Shown here in pieces: positions 55,701 through 60,800 of a DNA stretch of 64,000 nucleotides. Positions within the stretch are counted from its first letter, which is position 1. Each line of letters begins with the position of its first letter. The notes below the pieces were generated by a model. That model was given only the letters and a program-made list of their open reading frames with translations. It was not told where the DNA came from and did no database searches. Origin of the DNA: Symsagittifera roscoffensis (Eukaryota; Xenacoelomorpha; Acoela; Convolutidae); the NCBI RefSeq assembly GCF_963678635.1, contig NC_087064.1:29552189-29616188 (forward strand), in the 5' to 3' direction. The translations under genes were made by a program, and so were the position numbers.

Positions 55701-56728
55701 AAATCAGTTATGTTTCTGTATCATTGTGTAATGATTATTTTATTTTGCAGCTATTACATTCTTTTTCCGTAGCCGGTTGACAATCACAGTAAGTTTCGAA
55801 AAAAGCTATTTGAATTTCTCAATTTTTTTTCCATAAAACATGAATTTGCTAACCATAACTATTTTGTTCAAATATCGATATTCTTTGTGATGCTCGCACA
55901 AAAAAAGAGTTTATTCTTGCACAACATTGCCATCGAAAAACTATTGGCCAGAATTGTCTTGGATGAAAGAGATCAGGCATGATTTTCAGAATCTTCAAAA
56001 AGCTTCATGGAACAGTCTTCGCAGAATCCTCTTTGTTTTAAAATTAAAACGGATGAATATAATTTAAGTTATTTTATTGAGACTTGTTATGTCTATTGTC
56101 CCATGTTGACATTTTAAGGTCAGAAAACCTTAATTGCGAACAAAACTGGAACCGACGGTCATCAGTACGAGTCACTGATAGGAACACTCAGACAATCCCA
56201 CCAATCGAAAGGCGAAATGCACCTGCGTCTGACCAGAAGACTGCGAAAGACATACAACGTTAAACTAGGTGAAATGATTCAGTAGATGCTACACGTTTAC
56301 TTTATCCATATGGGGTGTGTGAATTAGACAAGCACAAAGTTAGACAAAAAAATTAAAGTTGGAAAGGAAGATTTTAGACAAAATTCTTTTTTTTTCAATC
56401 AATTATAAAAAAGCATTCCAATTCGAAACAAAATTTTTAAAAATATATGTTAGCATTGACTTCGTGCAACTTATTTTATTCGTAACATTTGTAATATTTC
56501 ATGTCGTAATGTTTGACTTTAGTAATGTTCGACGAGAACCAATACGCAGTGTTCTACGGTTGTGCTAAGCTACAAGGGCCAGATAACGAGTACCTCTTCA
56601 TTTACAGTCGGGAGAAGACACTGCCTTTCGAAGTGCTGAGACAGTTGAACAAAAACCTGCGGTACATGGGGGTGAAAATGAGTAGTTTGATAATGGTCGA
56701 CCAGTACAATTGTACCATTCAAAAATAA
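34479..56728 (+). CDS. Secreted lipocalin (apolipoprotein D-like), three coding exons, whole gene
   Basis: A 192-residue protein is encoded by exons 34479-34701, 56119-56268 and 56523-56728, joined by phase-1 GT-AG introns. It has a hydrophobic signal peptide (about residues 1-19), the lipocalin G-x-W motif (G41-K-W43, followed by Y-E-I), the second conserved region (F-D-E-N-Q-Y-A-V-F-Y) and the third (Y-S-R-E-K-T-L). Cys25, Cys60, Cys138 and Cys188 have the spacing of the two disulfides of apolipoprotein D. Length is normal for the family. The family's known role is extracellular binding of small lipids, retinoids or pigments; the ligand here is unknown. Copy A of the giant retroelement fills most of intron 1. 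CAG followed by GTCA just before the ATG suggests an upstream non-coding exon. I assembled the exons by eye, with no transcript evidence. Confidence 0.85.
34788..35016 (+). pseudogene. ORF0 of copy A: small basic protein, frameshifted near its start
   Basis: From the TAA at 35014-35016 back to about 34825 the frame encodes an Arg-rich peptide (P-I-F-R-T-I-T-E-L, G-I-G-R-R-P-R-T-K, N-L-P, M-I-V-R-Q-K) that also occurs in copy B. The homologous ATG is at 34788 but a 5-base difference puts it in another frame. Residue conservation between two diverged copies argues that this was once a gene. It lies nearly a kilobase before ORF1, where a 5' LTR would be expected, so it could also be debris of a different element. 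Function unknown; the basic stretch would suit nucleic-acid binding. Confidence 0.45.
35017..35943 (+). other. Non-coding 5' leader of copy A with repeated hairpin blocks
   Basis: There is no long frame. Two copies of GATCATCAAGGCTTATCCTT (about 35345 and 35403) each fold as CAAGG-N5-CCTTG, and copy B holds three diverged versions. GACCCAGGATAA and GACCCAGGTTAA blocks occur at about 35628 and 35850. TTTATTG-rich AT sequence at 35145-35175 is also shared with copy B. Leader length and hairpins are what one expects of a packaging, dimerisation or internal-entry region; that is inference. Confidence 0.5.
35944..36411 (+). CDS. ORF1: 155-aa basic protein upstream of gag
   Basis: I recognise no family. 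The protein has a short N-terminal domain (Y-D-L-V-I-T-P-H, V-G-Y-I-R), then a strongly basic stretch at about residues 39-65 (many K, R and Q), an acidic/serine patch (S-E-S-E-T; later S-D-S-E-T), and a second basic patch near 110-120. This layout, a small protein with an arginine-rich motif in front of gag, resembles retroviral RNA-binding regulators in composition only. Its end overlaps the gag start by 26 nt in another frame. A consensus-like donor (CTCCAG|GTGAAG, 36407/36408) lies in the overlap, so the frame could also serve as a 5' exon. Copy B keeps both the frame (broken) and a 14-nt overlap with gag. Confidence 0.7.
   Translation: MSFKNLGNKQTIVLHNCEIDNKKYDLVITPHTQTVGYIRTKRQTLKRKIITKQRQITRKRFSKNRNAFSESETNSLDELYKLKESIDKNYPLHDQLYFSDSETTSNSSQRGKRRIKKQYKHKPVHLYNWNQPIRHINNYILTVIERKNELNAHSR
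36386..44614 (+). CDS. gag-pol: Gag-Pol polyprotein, single 2742-aa frame
   Basis: This is the retroelement's structural and enzymatic polyprotein. Residues 1-370 are an unrecognised N-terminal region. Q/N-rich linkers follow, with FQPIQQQNP repeated near 512-545. A Ty3-type capsid domain spans about 578-800. A CX2CX4HX4C zinc knuckle is at about 842-855, then a long R/N/S/Y-rich tail (about 890-1070). The protease has D-S-G-A (Asp1229). The reverse transcriptase runs from about 1600 with Y-L-D-D at 1737-1740. The RNase H has D-A-S (Asp1886) and T-D-H (Asp1956). The integrase has His2249, His2256, Cys2283 and Cys2286, the catalytic triad Asp2321, Asp2381 and Glu2417 (spacing DD35E), and a G-P-Y module at 2594-2596. 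Gag and pol are in one frame with no stop or shift, so the Gag:Pol ratio must be set otherwise. All key residues are present, so it looks active. It is unusually long, mainly because of the N-terminal region and the RN-rich tail. Confidence 0.95.
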   Translation: MSSTHTPGEETPDDDEIFPFIVDADTDRGQHIFCQNLLVNLFEPGISPCKTEFPDVKIKRQIIDHYLKDICNITQQYGIYSIEFTSPNHNNRTYTIQTDDLDLEFSKVFSEYIKSIQYHNSQRANSIFTNEVFAIIYSYISILENELPLTNVSPTETSKHLRVRHEITLLSSYLNIIKENFTNDDVSQHTKHDLQKILAWFIIDYFTHNIDLIAQARKNFRPQNSNDDTAITEQSDYVWDPEWSHPAFISFPQSISSQAISTISYIRDYVRVIPLTIDATPLNYNTFLPDTQNNSLNSTVIHNENLNGTRNLTQQDIQTPSHFINEEIVHTTTTQQSISPIRPNLTTPRNTNPSQTQVTLQSTVKPSVAPKYSHMDYQTYRPMTIPSKTRKTFTRNNFADHNYNYTHPSKTNYQPQRNFNQYTKPRNWDNPTAQYNSKNFQPNPPQDRSENYPFFQQNKNKKQTSYQMDYLSSDDDFLQPDIFAQNTQEYRRQGIQKTRTNHRNFSPQPIDAQHQQPIQQQNPINTQSFQPIQQQNPMTAHSYQPSQMQNEIPLPYYLQQHEITRNQLSNFSQMPNAAESLQMTMNPYLMGGSSITSNKPLMVFTGTDPEYSVEDYLNAVTANLILNIGPEPINTPLHQNWIHRRTALIQTTLDGAAQKWFSVLPLEIKSNWKRFTQEFSKMFDSERNKQQQRVLCNEIRRLPNETIKQIAVRIETLVRKAYSLNTHDYKNTKMTEILMMTLTPQLRKIAIKKRASHPSSIREPDLDFRKLVDKLEQAEITMKLEETENLKLQYVNKIETTPTNINNIQESETDLVEKITEILNIYEKNPNFKGKPSFKKWCNYCRRYGHSISECRQKQQDSQNKPQKYKEPNKSFYQYMKKDQNLPNKNVYSNNSSGKPLPNNTSYTRNQSPYNSSYRGRSPERRNTQNSSQNHYNRPNSRNNYSRSNSNTQRFVSRSNSQSRNNYYPNNQSRNSSYNRNRNYSYNRNRSYSNNRNQNYPNNRSRNNSYNRSNYNRPNKNYQNRSRNNSQNRHPSYNNRYRNYSQSPHRNNNNYNNSNNRHRSSTPKHQRQINQVQSNPETTSDPPGIDDTVTDTLQLNQINCTSSDSESDTENTLAINMIKVENDYESVIYEQPFPPHIYENQSEFLQNYYTTPIKSTPTTQETNEINTTNQTNKNTKTKCLNTNHIYQNIQKEQPKEKIWTIPFLLESPRNKEFQPPDLEIDFLIDSGAESNIINIPTWNEIKTLHPKLTPLETSSKLATAQGSTLINYGKIQLFLLPTRTMEQSKILNKPFKQIFHITDIKYNIIGIPFISKYIPTINILNSKILIKDKYTKTKETSLTFFQRLNKQPPFFSKFYPIYNQQRKHLKPLSGNIYNFSIKQVHQYDKEQNKQKFYMSDFEFKPIHKFFKITISSIKYLKNSNSDIISLHVYNNTPYQVTLPLGLLGYCETNATISPIHEKAYRVNNILQLLDICQSTILNEELSINNIISNENRNTDYFTKTPYFKPTFNISNYTEDQQKFLTMFNFQHSQITQDEFEKLAKQLIKYSSVYATSKFDVGKISSSLHLPLKPDAVFKKQRASKVPIHSHDKVNRLLDILEQYNIISPVNKEEQPKGNTFINPVIILAKGESLKIVLDARYLNSLIDESKCNWPIEPIQVILTKINGKYFTTADMNSAYNQMPLDEQSRRLTQFVIGNQQYEFNRLFYGISIGPAAFSAFMSKIFRPLILKKNAITYLDDVFMQSQTKDEMFNVLEKYHQILQNENLKAAPDKSHFFLTRVKFLGHNIERKTITPLKSRIDAIQKLQPPTNKKKIQEFLGMLNFLCKYVYKMQLYLRPFYNILRQQNNFEWNTEHQTRFDEIKKLLTEQISNTIPDPDQPFYAMCDASNFGIGAALLQSHNGTNKMNLISANSRLFTQAELRLSTLMRECTAIIYTLTEYEFLILGSKHPTILFTDHKPIIFLFTQKSNPNHRVYRFQLILMKFPNLHIVWTAGKNLALPDTLSRNTPPELLTRKTTVEIPKNIKFYLAENETSPRLECKYAVKTDIEQSQINNLQHFPLYLDCQNNHYEIDLLGTSTFKPIPYSQWIKNNTQQKRTKQHLPKKDHFPLIEKEDLTDKINLSGPQTNDSKYTINQVFDLHDPLDTIPLSTLEIENIFLPPTETITISTLKQYQNLDPVIRQLKSWHKYKTKPIKADSTILGNKTLLRYFRKFNNTTINENTDLLEYKLNESTVPCLPLSMILIAFNISHTQNIKGHSGSEKTYSNFIQNFYFPNAPIWIKVLCNDCIVCQLNKPYPNQKQIAQKQDFKGQSLYFNHRISFDTKGPISPSSEGNSYIMVIVDAFTHYVALNPVPHCNAYYAYTTLYEHWIAKFGLPEILVTDNGTEFINNEIITLCHLYNIKHKPRTSHAPWTNGLVEGMNRSLQEYLRCIINGNDTKYTEWSADVKLFPLAYNSQITTTLGMSPYEMVFNQKPRKPIMFTANSHKNAQGYCQPNKDSICYNLPLHTHDEDHFHHPQILKLASGTHTEWILNRDKKHNEIYQKITKKLLQRQNINEQINSRFTPASDLKIGTFVLIPNFNTQKGISKKLQPLRKGPYQIIARPTDVTYKITDSNKKEIVQHRNNLLPYYPKEYALRELTQLYSFTGLKIIQNEPHLKNTEQNDNPTENQNTKPTATKNTTKNLDHKESPKQRKNRKMTEQIIPQEEIDKSEHRKTTRLRNQPRKNYKMFIPQSKILKKVEFKK
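44615..45214 (+). other. 600-nt conserved spacer after pol
   Basis: No coding frame. Blocks such as CTCCAGGTCAAAAATAAGCA (about 44825) and GATCAACAATATTTCCCCAA (about 44920) are shared with copy B (4836-5369). It lies just before the cluster of downstream genes, a natural place for splice acceptors, an internal promoter or an internal ribosome entry site. No single signal is decisive. Confidence 0.5.
45215..45445 (+). CDS. ORF2: 76-aa hydrophobic membrane protein
   Basis: I recognise no family. Almost the whole length is F/I/L-rich, enough for two membrane spans between about residues 17 and 60, with a short polar C-terminus (about 61-76). A homologous frame of 104 residues is still open in copy B (4521-4835), with the same hydrophobic core. 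Its stop overlaps the next start as ATGA, which suits translation of ORF3 by termination-reinitiation. Small viral membrane proteins such as viroporins look like this, but composition is the only similarity. Confidence 0.65.
   Translation: MLFSQTVAQILINFKHFFSILEAFIIFLFDILESFLIILIIFCNIFLIFYTILELFLQLSKTLEYIHRYDFNNLSK
45442..45630 (+). CDS. ORF3: 62-aa hydrophobic membrane protein, ATGA-coupled to ORF2
   Basis: No family recognised. Two hydrophobic segments (about residues 12-30 and 37-51) flank a basic turn (K-C-I-K-K); the C-terminus is polar (E-E-Y-Y-N-E-H-K). The core and the A-L-A-T-V segment are conserved in copy B. The start shares one base pattern, ATGA, with the stop of ORF2. The stop is followed five bases later by another in-frame stop in the frame of ORF4. 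Confidence 0.6.
   Translation: MIRTIFSRTDIFLLFVIFITFLSSLILTICKCIKKAILTFALATVLLILFLEEYYNEHKISH
45636..46772 (+). CDS. ORF4: 378-codon frame without any ATG
   Basis: The frame is open from just after a TAA (45633-45635) to the TAA at 46770-46772 and contains no ATG. It encodes about 230 residues rich in P, S, T, Q and N, then a more globular C-terminal part (about 230-378) with N-R-L-x-N-W and alternating polar/hydrophobic strands. The same frame, the upstream stop and the 13-nt overlap with the envelope gene are conserved in copy B, so it is translated somehow. Possible routes are splicing from the donor at 36407 (gag start codon) to TTTTCAAG at 45768, which keeps the frame (G|AC to G|AC); or a near-cognate start, for example the conserved ATT at 45657 with A at -3 and G at +4. 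Function unknown. Confidence 0.65.
   Translation, partial: QFKNPSKIATQQSQNQSSPTSSQDNPTPPSTSQNPQTSTRISFQDNPYTFEERHARLSEPLEPVQRQAPLSEPTYNLYPTLPQELNRIRNPSQNQNTTEINRQIIHPRRNRNFQTPRVHFDIPQSPSQTTPENTTGITPETPTLFSQRSTSSLPSDYLGSTPTSEQIRENPFNPPNLTSRLPYWTTHSFTQGEPNLANDPIDISTDTTTSSSLPETLSLPSTPSISQFSPPPFNLNFPNNLDARYREQSSINIPLRLDWNTFTAPPPLFGQHQESNRLHNWALNRLQYRQDIHNDIRDHNIQILQQNSLQLKFEITVKLNNITQHPYPLNPPNITAQSLPPPFITTEVIYKYDRYTKNTIGYITFYNPYSGLSYTCIF
46760..49378 (+). CDS. env: Envelope-like glycoprotein, 872 aa
   Basis: N-terminal signal peptide (about residues 1-18), a long cysteine-containing ectodomain, then a strongly hydrophobic span at about 708-730, a second hydrophobic stretch near 750-765, and a tail of about 105 residues. 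Its place after pol, its signal peptide and its membrane anchor mark it as an envelope protein. By family knowledge such proteins mediate attachment and membrane fusion at the cell surface. I cannot place it: the pattern of early cysteines after a Y-D-C motif is loosely like glycoproteins of some arthropod negative-strand viruses captured by other retroelements, but that is a weak impression. No furin-type cleavage site is obvious. The start overlaps ORF4 by 13 nt; the stop overlaps ORF6 as ATGA. In copy B about 250 codons are deleted. Confidence 0.75.
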   Translation: MYILKLLIFLQLPFLVTSNQNINPSPRTGPQDLLVTHYDCEENEQKTLHKYAINQVSQCETEPQAIETTDIIATLYSKARATTVTGYKFTATFSEKKVHCSQVSNGNKNRLDHESFYQSNIERLLHLNPDDCKNELLRLNITQNKNSQRKLVNFQVFSDSVHQSQLERHQGHIKLDEKYPYNGAHGRLTYDLHDKHWIPHIGINNPSNCKADTKNKGYQEIMFFDWKIQLEKIQLTRDLSDNTMIYQGIRLPCKNDQGYCDPTTRTQATIVWFPEDTCTTFQVAKIHARMIKFHEKYFIQSIPYEQVHPSRKLSSDFRNIDNIENKLTRFQIYQETELACKYRNPLHRTQYSEILVEYEKGFDMTTGKVKIDPYATGHPLNEGTSYIPVNFEKSNGQPGGHLKPYDTRSTRLQELSLMNTTYFGNIHYDIHLDMKLDYTISRIFQEMSLSELETLHHLCELERTQILQSLALAVLKIPYAGYLLSGNRSNFLDYEGNILWFYTCTKKVSPLYVFEDKRCYKRIPIFYKNKVHFVDTLSRRTYFWDTAVPCGSENSHNVVQLNPDENKFYLLTPYPTLMQSLKKFSPESIRAIARNPNIDLQSIGIYSKSDIQHHIRTQQFQELLTQMDTIQRQSIDQNLRKLAETAGFADIYTQDYSGYFKDIKDYIYLNGEKYRPQDISPINIFSFVTLKNEILDFLGWPYYILEKLTILYAMFNFIGFLFSLLKGIYNTCAIHTQVNRQASVARILFAGFFGIFSTSINKILLDAQIKEYNTKITTRQNTYDEEHNNVDITPTAPQLPPLPNNHPLSLVPRNFRNLAITHNPNFRLTTSQSPIQHIMTHQPQDDNTYEQIIEQPHTTAFQSQNNHFFSPR
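49375..51174 (+). CDS. ORF6: 599-aa protein, ATGA-coupled to env
   Basis: No family recognised. Residues 1-195 are low-complexity (P, S, T, N), and 200-599 look globular, with aromatic-rich conserved blocks (L-H-C-S-H-D-I-M-L-R-T-K-Q; R-Q-P-H-H-R). No signal peptide, membrane span or catalytic motif stands out. The start codon overlaps the env stop (ATGA at 49375-49378). Copy B keeps this overlap, and about 45 of 63 residues in one block are identical with conservative changes, which points to past selection on the protein. A structural, matrix- or tegument-like role is possible but purely speculative. Three bases after the stop comes a consensus splice donor. Confidence 0.8.
   Translation: MSRQLGSLHRSNSHPTNLTSTFPIIPLFAFPPPDFPSSNVTSGMNSDTNSHISVLYSISQLNNPNIETPDEFADSEPSPSNNFHNPSNFSQPPFQPILSNNPDPITPTPSYASQVTPTYSSYHSDRSSHSPDTPRISPELDNFITLQQQPYHLNTPTINQISSTTNSSNPPTPSSNYTESLTPSSTSTISSLNTNRAYRTFKRKFPNHPFPAKPGTAREYINHPQHTNTKEFLAITLPSFPQYTLNTPHDTNETRNFVDEYVLMPTLSWTSYYHFTNPLCLPLSNTSIDIERNKDMLYRLTTPLTARQFTYVGYKKSLKIHTAPRANEYTLEYYDHNIIRANQDQFLDDDRFANPQITEKFFIKTPYVFTLNIFDRKFDHIISEALTNTQAYESFKERFQIFSLTFHFLAPHERDLHCSHDIMLRTKQTHTYSYYRFIQNHFDLHTPSRQPHHRFQFINSKYTSPYFLNFTYCIKDTNLHGILRNYDPITQMYIFCPITKTFNAEESRPFLIPHEFVQPIEIPILEFIHNTKFNHKLYNLIQNTPYEFAVGTEELTTIKALQLLWPLLQTKNIIRILAKLLTTSELIHDIFPHGFFPDD
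51178..51254 (+). other. Candidate 77-nt intron just after the ORF6 stop
   Basis: CAG|GTAAGT at 51177/51178, a branch-point-like CACTAAC at about 51200, and TTTTCTTTAG ending at 51254 make a textbook short intron. It begins three bases after the stop codon, so it would lie in the 3' untranslated region of ORF6 or act as donor for another splice form. Confidence 0.5.
51255..53160 (+). other. Long 3' non-coding region of copy A
   Basis: About 1.9 kb with no supported frame. It contains four GCAGTAAAT motifs (51383-51520), an AATAAA at 51366, two GGCCTAACCCACC repeats (52028 and 52073) around the palindrome AGGACGTCCT, a hairpin near 52130-52153 and another at 52848-52875. A 3' LTR and polypurine tract should lie here; GAAGAAGCGGAAGAAA at about 52629-52644 is purine-rich, but nothing downstream repeats the 5' end. 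Confidence 0.5.
52848..52875. repeat. 8-bp stem hairpin in the 3' region
   Basis: GTGCTGAA and TTCAGCAC pair across a 12-base loop, near the presumed 3' end of copy A. Confidence 0.7.
53257..53618. mobile_element. hAT-type MITE with perfect 8-bp target duplication
   Basis: The ends are CAGGCGCGGATCTA and the inverted GGAATCCGCAACTG. The 8 bases ATTTGACT stand immediately on both sides (53249-53256 and 53619-53626). CAG...CTG ends with 8-bp duplications are the hallmark of hAT transposons. It is 362 bp with no coding frame, and G and C runs sit near the ends. The interior matches, in reverse orientation, the elements at 21170 and 54106. Confidence 0.9.
54106..54494 (+). mobile_element. hAT-type MITE, older copy
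   Basis: The right end TAGATCTGCCCCTG is intact; the left end is TAGGGGCAAATTTGG followed by a G run. Interior blocks GGCGCCAATATAAGC and TTTTGCCTGCGGCGC match the copy at 21170. Flanks ATTCTAAA and GTTCAAAC are a plausible eroded 8-bp duplication. Confidence 0.7.
54495..56118. other. Remainder of lipocalin intron 1
   Basis: AT-rich, with a SINE-like head at 54741-54860 and a possible variant Helitron2-like terminus ending near 55691. There are no exons I can support. Confidence 0.5.
54741..54860 (+). mobile_element. tRNA-derived SINE-like sequence
   Basis: GTAAAGTGGTTACG resembles a polymerase III A box, GGTCGGATGTTCGAG a B box, at about tRNA spacing, and an A9 tract closes the unit at 54851-54859. 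The tRNA fold is incomplete, so I read it as a SINE rather than a tRNA gene. Confidence 0.4.
56119..56268 (+). CDS. Lipocalin exon 2 (residues 75-124)
   Basis: The acceptor is ATTTTAAG|GTCAG at 56118/56119, completing a Gly codon with the last base of exon 1. It encodes the middle strands of the barrel (G-T-D-G-H-Q-Y and later R-R-L-R-K-T-Y-N-V-K-L). The donor is CTAG|GTGAAA at 56268/56269, phase 1. Confidence 0.8.
56523..56728 (+). CDS. Lipocalin exon 3 (residues 125-192)
   Basis: The acceptor is GACTTTAG|TA at 56522/56523, which completes a Val codon. It encodes Y-A-V-F-Y-G-C138, the Y-S-R motif, the C-terminal helix (L-P-F-E-V-L-R-Q-L) and the closing V-D-Q-Y-N-C188. The stop TAA is at 56726-56728. 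Confidence 0.85.
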
Positions 56729-56777
56729 CACATCTATTTGAATATGGAAAGATTTCGGCTTCATTTTGAAACAGTCG

Positions 56778-56783
56778 ATTAAA
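56778..56783 (+). terminator. Likely poly(A) signal of the lipocalin
   Basis: ATTAAA lies 50 bases after the stop codon; it is the only close match downstream of exon 3 before the SINE-like sequence. Confidence 0.4.
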
Positions 56784-56879
56784 GTTGAAGAAGTAATCGG
56801 GTAGAGGTGCTTACTTTATATATCGACTTTCAAAGTCGAGCAAGCACATGGCAGTGTTCGACCGAAAAAAAATTATTCG

Positions 56880-57112
56880 AGACAGGGGTTTGGGTCGAGC
56901 ACGAATTTTCAATTAGCACCCGGCCCAGCTCCCAACATTGGGCCTATTTTTCGTACAGGAGACAGATGTCATCAAATATTCCGCAGTTGGACCCAGCTTG
57001 ATGAGGCGGATGGCACTGGGACCCCTCCAACCGGGACCGTAACGGGATTCGAATCCAAAACCTTTGTGTTAAAGGCCGTGCGTCTTATCCACTCAGCCAT
57101 AGCTGTTCTTTC
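56880..57112 (-). mobile_element. SINE with tRNA-like head
   Basis: On the minus strand TGGCTGAGTGG (A box, 57089-57099) and GGATTCGAATCC (B box, 57045-57056) lie at tRNA spacing, but the anticodon arm does not pair. A non-tRNA body appears to follow to about 56880, just past the lipocalin poly(A) signal. Confidence 0.5.
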
Positions 57113-57134
57113 TAGCACAATCGAAACATACCTA

Positions 57135-57331
57135 CATTACGAGACCAAACTGTGCGTTTTGTGAATTGTCACCGGATTCCGCATCAATAACGCTCCTTTC
57201 TTCTTCTTTTTCTCGTTCATTTTCTTTGATCGTTCCGACAAAACTATAACTTGTTTAAAGACTTGTCGCTGGAATCCAGGAACACAGATACAAAACCCTG
57301 CCCTTATCTAGTGCAGAACTTGGCCTCGTAA
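57135..57331. mobile_element. Short relative of the CATTACGAGGCC TIR element
   Basis: It starts CATTACGAGACCAAACTGTG and ends ACTTGGCCTCGTA, with GGATTCC/GGAATCC motifs inside, like 33201-33825 but a third of the length. Confidence 0.7.
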
Positions 57332-57334
57332 AGT

Positions 57335-57800
57335 AGAGCACGGTCGATCACGGTCAAAACATACCTCAAGCACGGTCGAGACCGATTGTCCCGCGGGAAT
57401 TCGTCGTCAAATGGAAAATTTTCTTTTAAAAATCATATTTTTTCAACATTTTTAAATATCATCGTTTTCGACTCAAAATGCAAACCAGTCTTCCAAAAGA
57501 TGGAAAAACTCAAAAATAGCTCATATTTTCACCGAATCTAAATTGCAAATAACACTTATTTTTTCATTATTATAAGGAACCATCATAAAATTTTACCCAA
57601 GAAGCATAAAATATAACATTTATTTTTTGGATAACTCGAAACATACCCAAACATACCCAAATTTGGTCGAGTACGGTCGAAACAAATCTTGCCTGAGTCT
57701 GGCACGGCCAAAACATACCGAGTTTTGGTCGAAACGATCGAAACATACCAATTTTTGGTCGACATGGTTAAAATATAAAGTGAGCAACTCGACCAGGATA
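57335..57800 (-). repeat. TCGACC minisatellite, reverse orientation
   Basis: Irregular units around GGTCGAAACATACC and GGTCGAGTACGG; read on the minus strand they are the GTATGTTTCGACC units of 27430-28660. A unique AT-rich patch (about 57420-57630) lies between two clusters. Confidence 0.6.
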
Positions 57801-57859
57801 AATTTACAGTCTCAATTTGATGTTTCATGTGCATTGAATGCCTAATTCTCACTACCATA

Positions 57860-60800
57860 TTAGTTCAATAGAAAAATAGTTTGGATTTGGCGTTTTGCAG
57901 AGCTTCGCACTATTTGCGATAGAAAAAAAATACAAGTCGCGCAATCTAAATATCGAAGGTTTTTGCAGTAATAATAAACAACTAGAAAGCCAAAAACTGA
58001 AGAAAAAATCTTATTTCAAAAAATTGACTATTTTTCTTAAATTTGTTTTCTAGTTTAGTTATGGAGGGCTTGAAAGCGCAATTAAAAATCTCTCGACTGA
58101 TCTTTATAATAAAAACAGAAAATAATAGGTTAGAGTCATTCGGAATATAAGCCGACGGAGTTGAAGCAGACCGATCTCGTTATCGCATAATTTATATACT
58201 ATTAGGCAATGGTCAGTGACTTTAATAAACAAATTAACCAAAAAATAAACTTTTGTAGCCAAAAAAAATTTAATGAGAAAATTTAGAATTTAATGAGAAA
58301 AAAATTTCAAAAATCAAATACCGAAAAACTCAAAAAAAACTGAACAAAATAATGTGCAAAATAATTATCTCTTTTATCGGCATAAACAAAAAAAAATTAC
58401 GTAGAGCCGATCTTACAGCCAAAAACTTTTAGAACTAATTTTTATAACCAATTTTGTTACTTTGAACTGAAAAAATTTACAAAAGAATTTTAAAAAAGTT
58501 TGAAAGTTTTTTGTTCAATAACTCTCTTATAATAACAAAAACAGTTATTTGAAACAAAAAGCAACCGTGCCGAAAAAGTAACAAAAAATTTGGAATCCTA
58601 CAAAAACTCATTTGCAACTATTAACATAACAGAATTAAGTGCCGCGTCGTGACTGTATTGAGCTAACTCAATTTACAGTTACCACGTTATTAGGCAACCA
58701 TGCACTTTTTCTTATTTGACCATTTTGTGCCTAAAGTTATTGACGGGAAAAAGTATCTCGTACCCGGTTGCAATACCTTTGATTATCACAAGATAACAAG
58801 AATGCTTGTATATTAAGGCGAGGCCCTCAATGTTATGACTGCACGTTAAGGCCATCAAGAACTTTCTTAGTTGATCAATTGACAAAATAATTCTAAAATG
58901 GACAATTCTTTCATTTCATCCCCGACATGCTATATAAGATAGAAAACGTGTGTTAAGCGTCTCTTATTGTTTTGAAAACACTAAAGATCGTATAAAAAAT
59001 AGCGTCTACAATGCTTTTTAGGAAGTCGAAAAATGACTGAATAAAAGAACTACCCCAATAACACAAAGAGAAAGAACCGCACTTTCTTTGAAGTTGAAAC
59101 AACAATAAAGTTTGCCAAGTATTTTGAAAATTTACAATTTAGACAATGATAATAATTGGAGCCAATTTCAATTTTCATTTTGTATCAAGCATAATAGTGA
59201 AATATTCTGGCAGAGAAAACACTATACGTTAAAATGAAAATATCTCATTGGATCAAATACTGCCTTAATAAACGCACTGGAAAACGCTTTTTTCAAATTA
59301 AATTAAGAAAGGAAAAATTCAACAAACACTTTTGAAAAAACAAGCAAATGGTTTTAATATGTTCCATTGCTTTTTGAAATTATTCATATCCATGCTTTAG
59401 AATTGTTCATTTTGCAAATTTTTGTTGAAACATAGATCTGAATCATATTCATAATAATAATTTGAATCATGTTCATAATAATTTGCATTTCACAGAGAAT
59501 CTGTGAAAGAGTGTGCAACCCGGGTTTAGGAAACGACAAGCAAAAAAGACAATCTAAAAATAACTGAATTTAGTTGAACACTTGTGTGCAAATTTTGTGG
59601 AAACTTTTTAGAGACTTAAATTGATTTTATTGAGCGAACTCTGGTTGTCTAACTATAAATTAGGTTATTATTTTCACAATTGTATAATTTATGAATTTGT
59701 TGTATAATTTATTGTATATTTTAAGAAAGAGCTATACTTTTTTGACTTAAAGTTTCATAATACGCTCATATAAATATTGTTATTGGTTCTGTGATGATAT
59801 ACTCCTTCTGTTTGTAAGTTCACTCTAATTTGAAAAATCTTTTGGCCCTGTTTGTTTTGCCCTAATTATTTCCCCACTTTTCATACTGACTTTTTTGAGC
59901 CAATTTTTTGTTTGCGACTCAATGCCGTGTTTTTTGTGTCTAAAACTTTCACGTTGTACCACAATAGCCGCCAAAATGGTCAGGATGTGGTAGAACGAAA
60001 TGAAGCTACTGAAGATAAAAATCAAGTGAGAGCCCATCCTAAAACACTATCAATACCATAATAGGTGATCGAATACTTGATCTAGCGTTTTATGATACTT
60101 TTAAATAGCTAAAAGTATCATAAAAATCAAATCTCTACAATAGCCAAGTTGAAGTATTCAAATCAGTCAGGGAAGAAATGTAGATTCCTCAGTTGCGTAA
60201 GATCACAAAACTCATCTTGATGGAAATTTAAGGCATCTAAATTGTCTTTTTTTTCAACGTCTTATTTTAAAAGATGGTACACACATCCTTGTATTAAGTT
60301 TACTGAATTTTTAAAAACACGAATAAACACTGTCTGAAAGAAATTGAGATCACAATCAGCTTTTGTACACTGGATTCAAATTAAAATTAGGTCAACGAGA
60401 TTGCTTATATCAAGGCGTGGTCCTGAATGGTTAAACATTTTTTTGAATTTTTCGAAAACAATCTGTTAAAAAGTATTGAAAATAATTTAACAACAAAAAA
60501 GTTGGAATTTTTTTTTCTTTTTTTGAACGTAAAAACAAAGTGATAATATTTGCATTTCCTAGCACACTATTTAGACTAACTAGCATGACTCAACTTATTA
60601 GGGTTCTATTTTTCCACATAACCGTAATAGAAAAGTAGACACATGAGACATATTTTTTCAATTTTGAAGTTACAGCATTAAGTTTTTTCAGATGATTGAA
60701 AACTTTTTGTCAAAAAAGCAGAATAAAAAAAAACGAGCTGCTATAACAAAAAAAAGCCACCCCAAGCATAAATAGTTCGTCGTCGTTTCGAAAACTTGAA

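Noticed and set aside
57040..57112. Functional tRNA gene on the minus strand
   Set aside because: A and B boxes are good, but the anticodon stem does not pair and a SINE-like body appears to follow, so it is listed as a SINE.
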